A stretch of 44,805 nt of DNA from Candidatus Saccharimonadia bacterium (GCA_023262335.1 JALRBE010000002.1:296-45100); one strand, 5' to 3'; shown: positions 8,002 through 16,784, counted from the stretch's first letter. Translations and numbers: made by a program. Notes: a model not told the origin generated them from the sequence alone.

Positions 8002-9150
8002 ATGAGCATTCTTGAACACGTACGACAATCCAGAGGGTACCAGCTGCTTGCTATGGCGGCATTCTTTACGCTGACCCTTTTTGTACTTATCGCGTCCGCC
8101 GGAGCGTCGAACGACGACCAGGCCAAGGGCGGCAGGCTCGTCACGTTCCATGACCGAGGGCAAGAGAAGGTCATCCTGACGCATGCGCGTACCGTCCGTG
8201 ACGCGCTTGGTGACGCCGGCATACGCGTCGCTCCGAAGGATCAAGTCGAACCAGGAATCGACGAAGAACTGATCGCGGCCGATTGTACCGTCAACGTTTA
8301 CAGGGCCCGCCCGGTGATCGTGGTTGACGGATCGGTACGCCAAAAGATCATGACCGCGGCGCAGACCGCCCGAAGCATGGCTGCCGATGCCGGGTTGCAG
8401 CTGCAAGACGAGGACACGACGAAGATAGCGCGTACCGATGACGTGCTTGCCGACGGGGCGAGTACCATGCTGACTATCGACCGCGCGACGCCGTTCACGT
8501 TGAACCTGTACGGCACGCAGGCGCCAGCATACAGTCAGGCGGCAACGGTCGGCGACATGCTCCGCGCGAAGAATATCGCTCTTGGGCCGGACGACAGCGT
8601 GTCGGTTGACGAATCGTCGCCCTTGGTGCGTGGCATGACCGTCGCGGTATGGCGCAACGGGATCCAAACTGCGACGGTGGAAGAAAAGATCCCGTTCGCA
8701 GTAAGGCAAATCCAGGACGCTGACCAAGCGGCAGGATACAAGAAGGTCCAGACGCCGGGGACTGATGGCCGCAAAAACGTCACGTACGAAATCGTCATGC
8801 GTAACGGCAAGGAGGTCTCGCGCAAAACGATCCAGAGTGTGACGCTTGAGCAGCCGAAGGAGCAAGTAGAGGTCGTCGGCGCCAAGCCATCGTTCAGCGG
8901 TGATTTCGCGGCGGCTCTGGCAAAACTCCGGGCCTGTGAATCCGGTGGCAACTACGCCAACAAGAAGAATCCGAAGTACAGGGGCGCGTACCAGTTCGGC
9001 TACGGCACGTGGGCCAACAAGTATGGCATATACGATCCGGCCGATGCGACGCCGGCGCAGCAGGACCAAGCGGCGCGCGAGTTGTACGTTCGGCGCGGTT
9101 GGCAGCCATGGCCGCATTGCGGTGCCAATCTCCCTGACAGCTATCGGTAG
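8002..9150 (+). CDS. Resuscitation-promoting-factor-like wall hydrolase (DUF348-G5-Rpf)
   Basis: This exported protein has 382 residues from ATG 8002 (an in-frame ATG at 7978 is less likely because of the -10 box). An N-terminal membrane segment or signal (about residues 14-36) is followed by two DUF348 modules (about 44-105 and 155-220), a G5 domain (about 220-298) and a C-terminal Rpf/transglycosylase-like domain. That domain has the catalytic glutamate E313 in RACESGGNY, then AYQFGYGTW. RpfB proteins of Actinobacteria share this order and cleave peptidoglycan to wake dormant cells. In a CPR epibiont it could act on the cell's own wall or the host's (inference). A paralogue with another catalytic domain follows directly. 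Confidence 0.9.
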   Translation: MSILEHVRQSRGYQLLAMAAFFTLTLFVLIASAGASNDDQAKGGRLVTFHDRGQEKVILTHARTVRDALGDAGIRVAPKDQVEPGIDEELIAADCTVNVYRARPVIVVDGSVRQKIMTAAQTARSMAADAGLQLQDEDTTKIARTDDVLADGASTMLTIDRATPFTLNLYGTQAPAYSQAATVGDMLRAKNIALGPDDSVSVDESSPLVRGMTVAVWRNGIQTATVEEKIPFAVRQIQDADQAAGYKKVQTPGTDGRKNVTYEIVMRNGKEVSRKTIQSVTLEQPKEQVEVVGAKPSFSGDFAAALAKLRACESGGNYANKKNPKYRGAYQFGYGTWANKYGIYDPADATPAQQDQAARELYVRRGWQPWPHCGANLPDSYR

Positions 9151-9180
9151 CGCGGTTTGCCGCCTCCAGTCATGCTTTGC

Positions 9181-9186
9181 TACAAT
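9181..9186 (+). promoter_or_regulatory. -10 box TACAAT of the 3D-domain gene
   Basis: TACAAT is 28 nt before ATG 9215. A GAGGA at 9201-9205 gives a ribosome binding site 9 nt before the start, so this gene is led, unlike many neighbours. Confidence 0.5.
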
Positions 9187-9214
9187 GAAACGAGTCCCGT
9201 GAGGACGCTCACAC

Positions 9215-10426
9215 ATGCAGAATTCATTCATTCAACTCTTTTCATGGCGACGCGCGCTTCTTTGCCTTGCCGGACTGCTCGCGGCCCTGGGGTTGTTCGT
9301 CGCCACCGCGCGAGCTGCCTCGGCTGATTCGACAGAGGCAGGGAAACTGGTGACCGTGTATGACCGCGGCGAAAAGCGCGTGGTTCTGACCCAGGCCGCT
9401 ACCGTAAAGAACGCGCTGGCGTCGGCAGGGATTGCCGTCTCCGCGAACGATGCCGTCGAGCCGCGCAGGGAAACCGAACTGACGGCGGCAAATTACGTCA
9501 TTAACGTTTACAGGGCTCGGCCGGTTACCGTCGTTGATGGTGCCATCCGCCAAAAGGTGATGACATCCGCGCAGTCGGCGAAAGAAATCGTCGCGGCGGC
9601 AGGCAGCGAACTGCGTGAAGAGGACGACGCCGTCATGACGGCCAGCCGCGACATCACGGCAGACGGCATGGGCGTGGTGCTGACGATAGACCGCGCGACG
9701 CCGTTCAAGCTGACGCTGTACGGCAAACCGATCGTCGCCTATACGCAGGAGGCGACAGTGGCTGACATGTTGCGGGCGAAGGGCGTGAAGCTTGCACCGA
9801 ACGATAGCGTTTCCGTGCCAATGGACGCTTCCATCGCAGAAAACATGGCCATAGAGGTATGGCGCGAGGGCGTACAGACGGCGACGGTCGAAGAAGACGT
9901 GGCGTTTCCTGTCCGTATCGTTCAGGATGCCGACCGTCCGGTCGGATACGCCGCCGTAAAGACCCCAGGTATCAAAGGCAAGAAGGACGTCGTGTACGAG
10001 ATTACCGCCAAAGGTGGCAAAGAGGTAGCGCGCAGCGCCATCCAAAGCGTCGTTACCAAGCACCCCGTCGAAGAAGTGCGAATAATCGGCACGAAGCCAG
10101 GACCAAAAAGCTTGACCAAGTCGAAGGGCGCGCAGTATTTCGTTGACAGCAAAGGCGTGTCGCACCGTGAAACCTACTACGACTTGCCAATGAACGTCGT
10201 GATTGGCGCATGCGGCGGCGGCGGGTACACTGTGCGGGTCGACGGCGCGAAAGTAGACAAAGACGGCTACATACTGGTGGCGGCGAACTACGGCAATTAT
10301 CCGAAGTGCTCCGTGGTAGAAACCAGCATGGGGCTCGGCAAAGTGTATGACACTGGTGGGTTTGCCGCCAAGCATCCGCACGGGTTCGACTTGGCGACCG
10401 ACTGGACGAAAGGCGACGGTCGGTAA
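9215..10426 (+). CDS. YabE/Sps-like exported protein (DUF348-G5-3D domain)
   Basis: This 403-residue paralogue of the preceding protein has a signal peptide (about 1-35, ending in ATARAASA), two DUF348 modules and a G5 domain. The Rpf domain is replaced by a C-terminal 3D-type domain, named for three aspartates. Likely residues are D348, D379 in YDTGGFA and D392 in GFDLATDW. In Firmicutes, Sps/YabE proteins with this order are treated as counterparts of RpfB and are presumed murein-cleaving, and yabE also sits beside ksgA. The stop is 2 nt from the ksgA start, so the genes are probably co-transcribed. Confidence 0.87.
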   Translation: MQNSFIQLFSWRRALLCLAGLLAALGLFVATARAASADSTEAGKLVTVYDRGEKRVVLTQAATVKNALASAGIAVSANDAVEPRRETELTAANYVINVYRARPVTVVDGAIRQKVMTSAQSAKEIVAAAGSELREEDDAVMTASRDITADGMGVVLTIDRATPFKLTLYGKPIVAYTQEATVADMLRAKGVKLAPNDSVSVPMDASIAENMAIEVWREGVQTATVEEDVAFPVRIVQDADRPVGYAAVKTPGIKGKKDVVYEITAKGGKEVARSAIQSVVTKHPVEEVRIIGTKPGPKSLTKSKGAQYFVDSKGVSHRETYYDLPMNVVIGACGGGGYTVRVDGAKVDKDGYILVAANYGNYPKCSVVETSMGLGKVYDTGGFAAKHPHGFDLATDWTKGDGR

Positions 10427-10428
10427 TA

Positions 10429-11190
10429 ATGGTGGCGCCGAACAAATCGCTGGGGCAACATTGGCTACGGGACCGGTTCGTTTTGGAACACATCGCGGAT
10501 TGCGCGGATATCGACGCGAGCGACACCGTGCTCGAGATCGGACCTGGGCTCGGGACGCTGACATCCGAATTGTTGCGACGGTCCGAGCGGGTCATCGCGG
10601 TAGAGTTCGATGCCGAGCTCGCGAAAAAACTGCCAGGGCAGTTCCCGGGCAAGGCGCTCGAAGTCAAGAACGAAGACATCTTGCTGTTCGATCTCGACTC
10701 GCTGCCCGCTGGTTACAAAGTGGTCGCGAACGTCCCCTATTACATTACGAGCAAAATAGTCCAAAAACTTATGACAGCCGCGAACAAACCGTCGGCAGCG
10801 GTACTGCTGGTGCAAAAAGAGGTTGCCGAACGGATCGCGGCGGAACCGGGCGACATGAGCATTCTTGCCATAAGCGCGCAGGTATACGCCGAGGCATCGC
10901 TCGGCGACGTGGTGCCGGCCGAACTGTTCACGCCGCCGCCAAAAGTCGACAGCCAAGTGGTCATCCTTAAAACCCGCGAAGCCCCGCTCGTCGCTCCCGA
11001 AGACGAAAAGGCGTTCTTCCGAGTGGTCAAGGCAGGATTCTCGGCCAAACGCAAAAAACTCCGCTCGTCATTGGCGGGCGGTTTGGGCATCTCGAAGCAG
11101 GAAGCCGAAACGATGCTGGCGAAAGCCGCTATTTCGCCCGACGCGCGCGCCGAAGACCTGGCGATCGCCGACTGGTTGCGACTCGTTTAG
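10429..11190 (+). CDS. ksgA: 16S rRNA dimethyladenosine transferase KsgA/RsmA
   Basis: The enzyme dimethylates the two adjacent adenines in the 3'-terminal helix 45 of 16S rRNA during small-subunit maturation. The 253-residue protein has the N-terminal PNKSLGQHWL block, motif I EIGPGLGT (E36 to T43), the acidic VIAVEFDAEL, motif IV NVPYYI (N101 to Y104) and the C-terminal PPPKVDS followed by the KAGFSAKRKKLRSSL helix. It is complete. ATG at 10429 is 2 nt after the previous stop; GTG 10432 is an alternative. It converges with the minus-strand gene at 11187, overlapping by 4 nt. Confidence 0.96.
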   Translation: MVAPNKSLGQHWLRDRFVLEHIADCADIDASDTVLEIGPGLGTLTSELLRRSERVIAVEFDAELAKKLPGQFPGKALEVKNEDILLFDLDSLPAGYKVVANVPYYITSKIVQKLMTAANKPSAAVLLVQKEVAERIAAEPGDMSILAISAQVYAEASLGDVVPAELFTPPPKVDSQVVILKTREAPLVAPEDEKAFFRVVKAGFSAKRKKLRSSLAGGLGISKQEAETMLAKAAISPDARAEDLAIADWLRLV

Positions 11191-11846
11191 GCAGGCTGAT
11201 GGCAGTCGCACGGCGCGGCAGCGGCTTGTGACAAAACGGTAAACAACGCGATACGGTCGTGCTCGTCCGCGAGCGTGAGGGGAGCGGACTGCAATTCTAC
11301 CGTCGTGATGTTCATGGCCATTTCCGCGGCCTCGACCGGGTCCATGGAAGGGTCGAGCCGTTGCGCCGCGATCGCTCCCATGCGGAGGTCTTCTTCGTCG
11401 GCAGGGTAGGCGGTCTCCGTGTACCCGACTGTCTCTTCCCTGATGATAACCGCGCGACCTTCGGCCGTTCGGAATATTTGGTAATAAACCTGGCCATTCA
11501 TGACGGAGCCGACTTCGTAAAGCAGGGTGTTCTCAAACAGTTCCTGGGGTAGCTGCGACACGTCTTTGTCGCTATAGGCGTCACGGTCGAGCACGAAAAG
11601 GTCGCTGCCGTCTTTCGGCGAAAAATCCTCGGTGACGGAGCAGGACTGCCCCTCTAAGGCGACCTGGCAGTGGCGAACGCCTCCGTCGTACAGCAGTTCG
11701 TCGTGCCAGTTATGGGGGCCGGAGGGCTTGTTCGCGAAGAAGGCGTGCATGCCGCCAAACAGCGCTGCCGACTCATTGGTATCCGGCAACAACTCGGCAA
11801 GGGATTGCCGAGGGAAGTTGCCGAATTGTTCGTGAGTAGCACTCAT
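11187..11846 (-). CDS. Unknown 219-residue acidic protein
   Basis: I do not recognise this protein. It is soluble and acidic, with no membrane helix or signal. It contains four cysteines, one pair as C-D-C near the C terminus (APCDCHQPA). Secondary structure looks mixed. The start is supported by a TATAAT on the minus strand 6 nt upstream, making the mRNA leaderless. It converges with ksgA, overlapping tail to tail by 4 nt. Base composition matches the neighbours, so nothing suggests recent transfer. Confidence 0.7.
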   Translation of the reverse strand: MSATHEQFGNFPRQSLAELLPDTNESAALFGGMHAFFANKPSGPHNWHDELLYDGGVRHCQVALEGQSCSVTEDFSPKDGSDLFVLDRDAYSDKDVSQLPQELFENTLLYEVGSVMNGQVYYQIFRTAEGRAVIIREETVGYTETAYPADEEDLRMGAIAAQRLDPSMDPVEAAEMAMNITTVELQSAPLTLADEHDRIALFTVLSQAAAAPCDCHQPA

Positions 11847-11852
11847 ACTATA

Positions 11853-11858
11853 ATTATA
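11853..11858 (-). promoter_or_regulatory. -10 box TATAAT of the unknown minus-strand gene
   Basis: TATAAT on the minus strand ends 6 nt before ATG 11846, giving a leaderless transcript. Confidence 0.55.
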
Positions 11859-11883
11859 GCATAAGAATTAAGAATAGTCAATA

Positions 11884-12354
11884 TCAAGCGATCGGATTCG
11901 TCAGGTTGTTGACGATCGTGACGGGGAGGTCGCCGCTAATATGGGCTTCTATATCGATGGTCTGCAGGAACTCGGGCAGGATACGCTCCCTGCGCGGGTC
12001 GATGAACTCGCAGCGGTCCAGCTCGATGGCGCCATGGCTCGATTGCGTCAAGTCGATTGACGCGTACGCCTCGGGGTTGGTGACATGATAAAAGAACTCG
12101 AGCTCTTCGTCGTAGCGGGAGCGTCCTGAAAGCAGTTGTTGGCCGAACAATAGCTTGCCTATCTTCGGGGCGATGCCGGTTTCTTCCAGTAGTTCGCGTT
12201 TTACTCCGTCCTCGAGCGATTCGAGCGGGTCGAGGCCGCCGCCCGGCAGTGCCCAGTAATCCGCCTCCTGGCCGCTTTTCGTTTTGTGTTTGACGGCGAG
12301 CAGTTTGCTTCCGTCCCAAATGATCGCCCGCACGTTAACGCGTCGTTTGTCCAT
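11884..12354 (-). CDS. Nudix hydrolase
   Basis: The 156-residue protein has a complete Nudix box, G39-x5-E45-x7-RELLEETGI ending at residue 61, preceded by YWALPGG. It hydrolyses a nucleoside-diphosphate-X compound; the substrate is unknown. Unlike most genes here it has a good ribosome binding site (AAGGAGA, 4 nt before ATG 12354) and a leader of about 98 nt holding two hairpins. This is the second Nudix enzyme in the window and is not closely similar to the one at 7456. Confidence 0.88.
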   Translation of the reverse strand: MDKRRVNVRAIIWDGSKLLAVKHKTKSGQEADYWALPGGGLDPLESLEDGVKRELLEETGIAPKIGKLLFGQQLLSGRSRYDEELEFFYHVTNPEAYASIDLTQSSHGAIELDRCEFIDPRRERILPEFLQTIDIEAHISGDLPVTIVNNLTNPIA

Positions 12355-12464
12355 GAAATCTCCTTGTTGTTAGTAGTGATGAATTGGTTGAGGCGCTAGC
12401 GGTTCGGCCCGTCCGAACGTGCGCGCGTAGAGGATTCCGAAGAATCATAGTGCTTTTAGTATAG
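12355..12464 (-). promoter_or_regulatory. Promoter and hairpin-bearing leader of the minus-strand Nudix gene
   Basis: The minus strand has TATACT at 12459-12464. The leader then holds two hairpins (12433-12437 with 12442-12446; GTTCGG/CCGAAC at 12402-12407 with 12413-12418) and ends in AAGGAGA just before the start codon. Confidence 0.45.
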
Positions 12465-12496
12465 ACCACGGCGAACCGGCTGGCAATCCAATCTGT

Positions 12497-12502
12497 TATA
12501 AT
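12497..12502 (+). promoter_or_regulatory. -10 box TATAAT of metG
   Basis: A consensus TATAAT ends 8 nt before ATG 12511; no ribosome binding site is present. Confidence 0.6.
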
Positions 12503-12510
12503 AAGCCTCA

Positions 12511-14040
12511 ATGGGAAAGAATCTCTATGTCACAACCGCTATTCCGTACGTCAACGGCGCGCCGCACATCGGCCACGCACTGGATTATTTGCTTGCGGAC
12601 GTTTGGGCGCGGTACCAAAAGCAAAACGGCAAAACCGTGAGGTTCCAGGTGGGCACCGACGAGCATGGCAACAAAATCGCCGCCAAAGCAGCCGAAGCGA
12701 ACATGGCACCGAAGCAGTATACCGACCAAATGGCGACCGTGTTCGAGAGTTTCATCAAGAAGGTCGGCGCTGAGTATACTGATTTCGTTCGGACGACCGA
12801 CCCGCACCACGAAGCGGCGGTACAGTGGATTTGGCAAAAATTGCAGCCGTACATTTACAAGGGCTCCTACGAAGGCTGGTACTGCACCGGGCACGAGGCG
12901 TTTTTTACTGACAAAGAGGTCGAAGCGACGGGTGGCGTTTGCCCGGACCATCAGAAGCCATACGAACGTATCAGTGAAGAGAACTACTACCTCAAGGCGA
13001 GCGCGTTTACCGACCAAGTCCGCGAGGCGATCGAAAAGAACAAGATGCGCATCGTTCCCGAGTTCCGCAAGAAGGAATTCCTGGAGCTCATGAAGGACGG
13101 CCTGAAGGACGTCAGTATCAGCCGGCCGCGCAAGACCTTGACATGGGGCGTGCCCGTGCCGGGCGATCCGGAGCAGGTCATGTACGTTTGGCTTGATGCG
13201 TTGGCGAACTACATAACCGTGCTTGGATACCCCGACAAAGAAGGGTGGCAAGAGTATTGGCCGGCCGACGTGCAAGTGATCGGCAAGGACATTTTGCGTT
13301 TTCACGCGGGTATTTGGCCTCCGATGCTGCTTGGTCTGGGCATATCGTTGCCCAAAACGCTCTTGACGCATGGCCACGTGAACGTCGGCGGCGCTAAGAT
13401 GAGCAAATCCGTCGGTAACGTCGTGGACCCGAACGGGATCATGGACACCTACGGCGTCGACGCGTTCCGTTACTTCTTTGCCAGGCACATACCGACGCAG
13501 GATGACGGCGATTTTACCTGGGAGAAGTTCGAGACGTCGTACAACACGGAGCTTGGCAACGATCTTGGCAACGTGGTGCAACGCGTCGCGAGCATGCTCG
13601 TCCGCTACCAGGCAGGCGTCATAGGTGAGGCGCCTCAGTCGGAGCACGACATGCGCCCGTACCGCGAGGCAATGGAGAATCTGCAGTTCAACGTGGCGCT
13701 CGACCAAGTTTGGCTGATGGTCCGGAGCTTGAACCAATACATCGACACGGTAAAGCCGTGGGAAATCGCGAAAACCAAGGACACCGACCAAGATGCCGCG
13801 GAACATTTGGCGGAAGTGCTTGCGACCAGCGTTGGCAATTTGTTGCAAATCGCCGACTTGCTCGTGCCATTCATGCCGAGTACCGCTAAAATCATTCACG
13901 ATACGTTCGGCACGGGTGTCGTTACCGCCGTGCCTGCCGTCATGTTCCCGAAGCTCTACGTCCATACGCCCGACCCGCGAGGCGGTTCGCAGCCAGCCGC
14001 TCCTACGGTAGCGAATGAACAACCTGCTGATCATGCGTGA
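12511..14040 (+). CDS. metG: Methionyl-tRNA synthetase
   Basis: This class I synthetase charges tRNA-Met. The HIGH signature is at residues 19-22 (APHIGHA) and the KMSKS loop at 296-300. Between them lie the connective peptide with GWYCTGHEAFFT and CPDHQKP, and the WLDALANY block. The anticodon-binding helical domain follows. At 509 residues it lacks the C-terminal dimerisation (Trbp111-like) domain found in many bacterial forms. The tail (PTVANEQPADHA) looks disordered. The last 26 bases overlap the start of tatD, the common bacterial gene pair. Confidence 0.97.
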   Translation: MGKNLYVTTAIPYVNGAPHIGHALDYLLADVWARYQKQNGKTVRFQVGTDEHGNKIAAKAAEANMAPKQYTDQMATVFESFIKKVGAEYTDFVRTTDPHHEAAVQWIWQKLQPYIYKGSYEGWYCTGHEAFFTDKEVEATGGVCPDHQKPYERISEENYYLKASAFTDQVREAIEKNKMRIVPEFRKKEFLELMKDGLKDVSISRPRKTLTWGVPVPGDPEQVMYVWLDALANYITVLGYPDKEGWQEYWPADVQVIGKDILRFHAGIWPPMLLGLGISLPKTLLTHGHVNVGGAKMSKSVGNVVDPNGIMDTYGVDAFRYFFARHIPTQDDGDFTWEKFETSYNTELGNDLGNVVQRVASMLVRYQAGVIGEAPQSEHDMRPYREAMENLQFNVALDQVWLMVRSLNQYIDTVKPWEIAKTKDTDQDAAEHLAEVLATSVGNLLQIADLLVPFMPSTAKIIHDTFGTGVVTAVPAVMFPKLYVHTPDPRGGSQPAAPTVANEQPADHA

Positions 14041-14806
14041 CGTGCCACCGGCACTGATCGACACGCATTGCCACGTGCATGAGGCGGAGTATCCGCTTGA
14101 CAGCGTGGAAACCATGCGACGTGCCGAGGCTGCTGGCGTGTCGACCGTTTTGTGCGTGGGGACGAGCGAACGGAGTTCGGAGGAAGCGATTGCATTTGCC
14201 GAGGAACATGACGCGGCATTTGCCGTGGTGGGCGTTCATCCTCACGATACCAAGGATGGGTACGGCGCGATTGTCGGACTCGCCCGGAAAAAAAGCCCGA
14301 AGCTTGTCGCGATCGGAGAAATCGGGCTGGATTACTACTATGGCCACAGCCCTCGGGACGTTCAGATACGAGCGCTCGAGTCGCAGATCCAAACGGCGCT
14401 TGATAACGACTTGCCGATCGTGTTCCATGTTCGGGAGGCCTTCGAAGATTTTTGGCCGGTGTTCGACAATTTTCATGGAATAAGAGGTGAGTTGCACAGT
14501 TTTACTGATACGCAGGTGAACCTCGACAAAGGCTTTGAGCGCGGATTGTACGTCGGGGTGAACGGAATCAGCACGTTTACGAAGGACCCGGCACAGCAGC
14601 AATTGTTCGCGAACATTCCTCTGGACCGTTTGCTGCTCGAAACCGACGCCCCCTTCTTGACGCCAACCCCTTATCGTGGTACTATAAATGAGCCAGCATA
14701 TGTTAGTGAGGTAGCACGACATCATGCATCGCTTCGGGGTATATCACTGCAAACGGTCGCACAAGCGACCACCGACAACGCGACGTCTTTGTTTCGCTTG
14801 AAATAA
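14015..14806 (+). CDS. tatD: TatD-family metal-dependent DNase
   Basis: TatD enzymes are TIM-barrel hydrolases that act as Mg2+-dependent 3'-5' exonucleases in DNA repair and turnover. The 263-residue product has the HxH metal site (H18, H20 in IDTHCHVH), GVHPHD, the glutamate in GEIGLDYYY, VFHVREA, HSFTD and the final LLLETDAPFLTP. The first ATG, 14015, lies inside metG; ATG 14033 is the alternative and would still overlap metG by 8 nt. The metG-tatD order supports the assignment. Confidence 0.92.
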   Translation: MNNLLIMRDVPPALIDTHCHVHEAEYPLDSVETMRRAEAAGVSTVLCVGTSERSSEEAIAFAEEHDAAFAVVGVHPHDTKDGYGAIVGLARKKSPKLVAIGEIGLDYYYGHSPRDVQIRALESQIQTALDNDLPIVFHVREAFEDFWPVFDNFHGIRGELHSFTDTQVNLDKGFERGLYVGVNGISTFTKDPAQQQLFANIPLDRLLLETDAPFLTPTPYRGTINEPAYVSEVARHHASLRGISLQTVAQATTDNATSLFRLK

Positions 14807-14858
14807 CGGACCGCGTGTCACTTGAACGTATAACACGCCGAAAGGCTACTTACTACCC

Positions 14859-15233
14859 ATGTCACCAGTCAATTCAACATTACAATACAGCGAAACCGCG
14901 CTCGTACAGCGCGGAACCGCTGACATAAACGCTGCCGCGGCGATACCGGCGAGCAAACTTGCCACGCGCGAAAGCAAGGACACGTACCGGTTTCCCGGTG
15001 CTACGCCTGAACGGCAGCGGGTGCGCCGGACTGTCTCGAACGTCACGGGCGCAGCCAATGCCGACACGATCCGCCAGCAGCAGATAGCGAGCGCCAAAGA
15101 AAACGCGTACAGCCAGTTCAAGCGGCGCGATCTCGAGCTGACACCACAAGAAGTCAGCGCGTATGCCCAGTGGATATTGCAGGCCGACACGGTCATCGAG
15201 TCGATGCGTCTTGCCGCCGAAAGGGGCGAATAA
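14859..15233 (+). CDS. Unknown small protein, possibly conserved in the lineage
   Basis: A 124-residue protein I do not recognise. The N-terminal half is Ala/Thr-rich and basic (ASKLATRESKDTYRF). The C-terminal 45 residues look like two helices with an acidic face and end in AERGE. No membrane segment is present. It is immediately followed, 1 nt after its TAA, by another small unknown gene, so the two are an operon and probably work together. Confidence 0.65.
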   Translation: MSPVNSTLQYSETALVQRGTADINAAAAIPASKLATRESKDTYRFPGATPERQRVRRTVSNVTGAANADTIRQQQIASAKENAYSQFKRRDLELTPQEVSAYAQWILQADTVIESMRLAAERGE

Positions 15234-15234
15234 G

Positions 15235-15621
15235 ATGGGTCTGTTCGGCAAAGCGGCCAAACTGCTCACGGGTTCTTCGCGGCCAACCAGGAGGCAGCTG
15301 ATCCAGCGCGAGAGCGAAATCGGCGGCCAGTTGTTCGGAGAAGTGCCACAGGGTCACCATCGCCAGTTCTTCAATTTGGACAAGACGACGTGGATTTGGT
15401 ACGAGGAGTGGACCGACGAATCAGGTAAGCCGCATTCGAAGACGACGCGATACGAAATTCATGACAACGGGGTTTTGAAGGTGCAAGACAACGCGCCGTA
15501 CTATTTCATCGAAGGCCAAGAGCTGATCAATCTCATGGCGGCTATCCGGTCGTATTACGAGCGGGTGAGTCGCGAAATTTATCATCGCGATCCGGCGACT
15601 GCCAAGCCGCTTGCGGCATAA
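15235..15621 (+). CDS. Unknown small protein with DUF4178-like features
   Basis: A 128-residue protein starting at ATG 15235, directly after the previous stop. The basic N terminus (MGLFGKAAKLLTGSSRPTRR) could lie on a membrane surface. The middle has an aromatic beta-rich stretch (TTWIWYEEWTDESG, then YEIHDNGVLKVQ) that resembles small DUF4178-type domains, but I am not sure of the family. An upstream in-frame start at 15163 lies inside the previous gene and is rejected. Confidence 0.65.
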   Translation: MGLFGKAAKLLTGSSRPTRRQLIQRESEIGGQLFGEVPQGHHRQFFNLDKTTWIWYEEWTDESGKPHSKTTRYEIHDNGVLKVQDNAPYYFIEGQELINLMAAIRSYYERVSREIYHRDPATAKPLAA

Positions 15622-15625
15622 TTGG

Positions 15626-15631
15626 TATAAT
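15626..15631 (+). promoter_or_regulatory. -10 box TATAAT of the cysteine desulfurase gene
   Basis: Consensus TATAAT ends 7 nt before ATG 15639, predicting a leaderless transcript for the desulfurase-DUF218-mnmA operon. Confidence 0.6.
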
Positions 15632-15638
15632 AGGGAAA

Positions 15639-16784
15639 ATGACGGTATATCTCGATCATGCGGCGGCGACGCCGATGGACCCGGAAGTGACCAAGGCGAT
15701 GCTGCCGTACTTTTCGGACGCATTTTTTAACCCTTCCAGTCCGTATGCTCCCGCAGTGACGGTCCGTCGTGACTACGATGCCGCGAAAGTGCGGATAGCC
15801 GCGATCCTCGGCGCTCAGGCGGGCGAGCTGACGATGACCGCTGGCGCGACAGAGTCTGTCAACCTGGCCTTCGCAGCCGGCAGCGGGCACGTGGTGACAA
15901 CGGTCATTGAACATCAGGCGGTGCTTGCTGCTGCGGACAGGTCCGACAACACGAAGGTCGCGGTCGACGCTCATGGACGGGTCGACCCCGAGGTCATACG
16001 AAACGCTTTGCAGCCTGACACGTGGCTCGTGAGCGTCGGTCTGGCGAACAACGAAATAGGGACCGTTCAGCCGCTCGCAAAGATCGCGGAAGTTATTCGC
16101 CAAGAGCGGGCGAAGCGGCGAGACGAAGGTAACGGCCAGCCGATCTACTTGCATACCGACGCGTCACAAGGCGTCGGTCAAATCGACATCAATGTCGCTC
16201 GGCTCGGTGTTGACCTGCTGACGATGAACGCGGCAAAGATTTACGGTCCGAAACAGGTCGGTCTTTTGTACGCCGAACGCGGCGTAAACCTGACGCCGCA
16301 AATCGTCGGTGGCGGTCAAGAGCAGGGCAGGCGCAGCGGCACAGAGAACGTCGCCGGCGTGATCGGCATGGCGGAGGCACTTGCGCGTGCCGACGCGGCG
16401 AGGAAAACCGAAACGCGCAGATTGTTTGATTTGAGGAATTCGTTGCTCAGCACGCTCGAGGCCGCGTTCCCGGAAATGGTCGTGTCGGGTCACCCTAAGC
16501 ATCGGCTATCTGGTCACTTGCACGTGTCGTTTCCGGGCATTGATGCCGAACGGCTGGTATTCGGGCTCGAGACAAAGGGCGTCTTAGTAGCAACGGGTAG
16601 CGCCTGCGCCGCGAACAAAGGAACCCGTTCGCACGTGCTGACCGCGATCGGCCTTGCACCCGACGTCGCTGACGGCAGTTTGCGATTGTCGCTCGGCAAG
16701 TCGACGAACGCCGATTCCATCGCGTACGCGGCAGACGCTATCATCGAAGTGGTTGGCAAAGAAATGCGGAGAGTGAACCGATGA
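15639..16784 (+). CDS. Cysteine desulfurase (NifS/IscS family)
   Basis: This PLP enzyme takes sulfur from cysteine as a persulfide. Landmarks are YLDHAAATP at the N terminus, TAGATESVN, IEHQAV, the HTDASQG aspartate loop, PLP lysine K200 in NAAKIYGPK, RSGTEN and the active-site cysteine C323 in ATGSACAANKG. In many IscS proteins a histidine precedes the lysine; here it is alanine, as in several divergent NifS groups. At 381 residues it is full length. mnmA is in the same operon, so the persulfide is probably delivered for tRNA 2-thiolation. Confidence 0.94.
   Translation: MTVYLDHAAATPMDPEVTKAMLPYFSDAFFNPSSPYAPAVTVRRDYDAAKVRIAAILGAQAGELTMTAGATESVNLAFAAGSGHVVTTVIEHQAVLAAADRSDNTKVAVDAHGRVDPEVIRNALQPDTWLVSVGLANNEIGTVQPLAKIAEVIRQERAKRRDEGNGQPIYLHTDASQGVGQIDINVARLGVDLLTMNAAKIYGPKQVGLLYAERGVNLTPQIVGGGQEQGRRSGTENVAGVIGMAEALARADAARKTETRRLFDLRNSLLSTLEAAFPEMVVSGHPKHRLSGHLHVSFPGIDAERLVFGLETKGVLVATGSACAANKGTRSHVLTAIGLAPDVADGSLRLSLGKSTNADSIAYAADAIIEVVGKEMRRVNR

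Noticed and set aside
12508..14115. A 535-codon open frame antisense to metG
   Set aside because: It mirrors metG codon bias, has no recognisable domain (rich in Arg, His, Val) and no promoter. Long antisense frames also run opposite obg (42616-43974), the Rpf gene and the 3D gene and are explained the same way.
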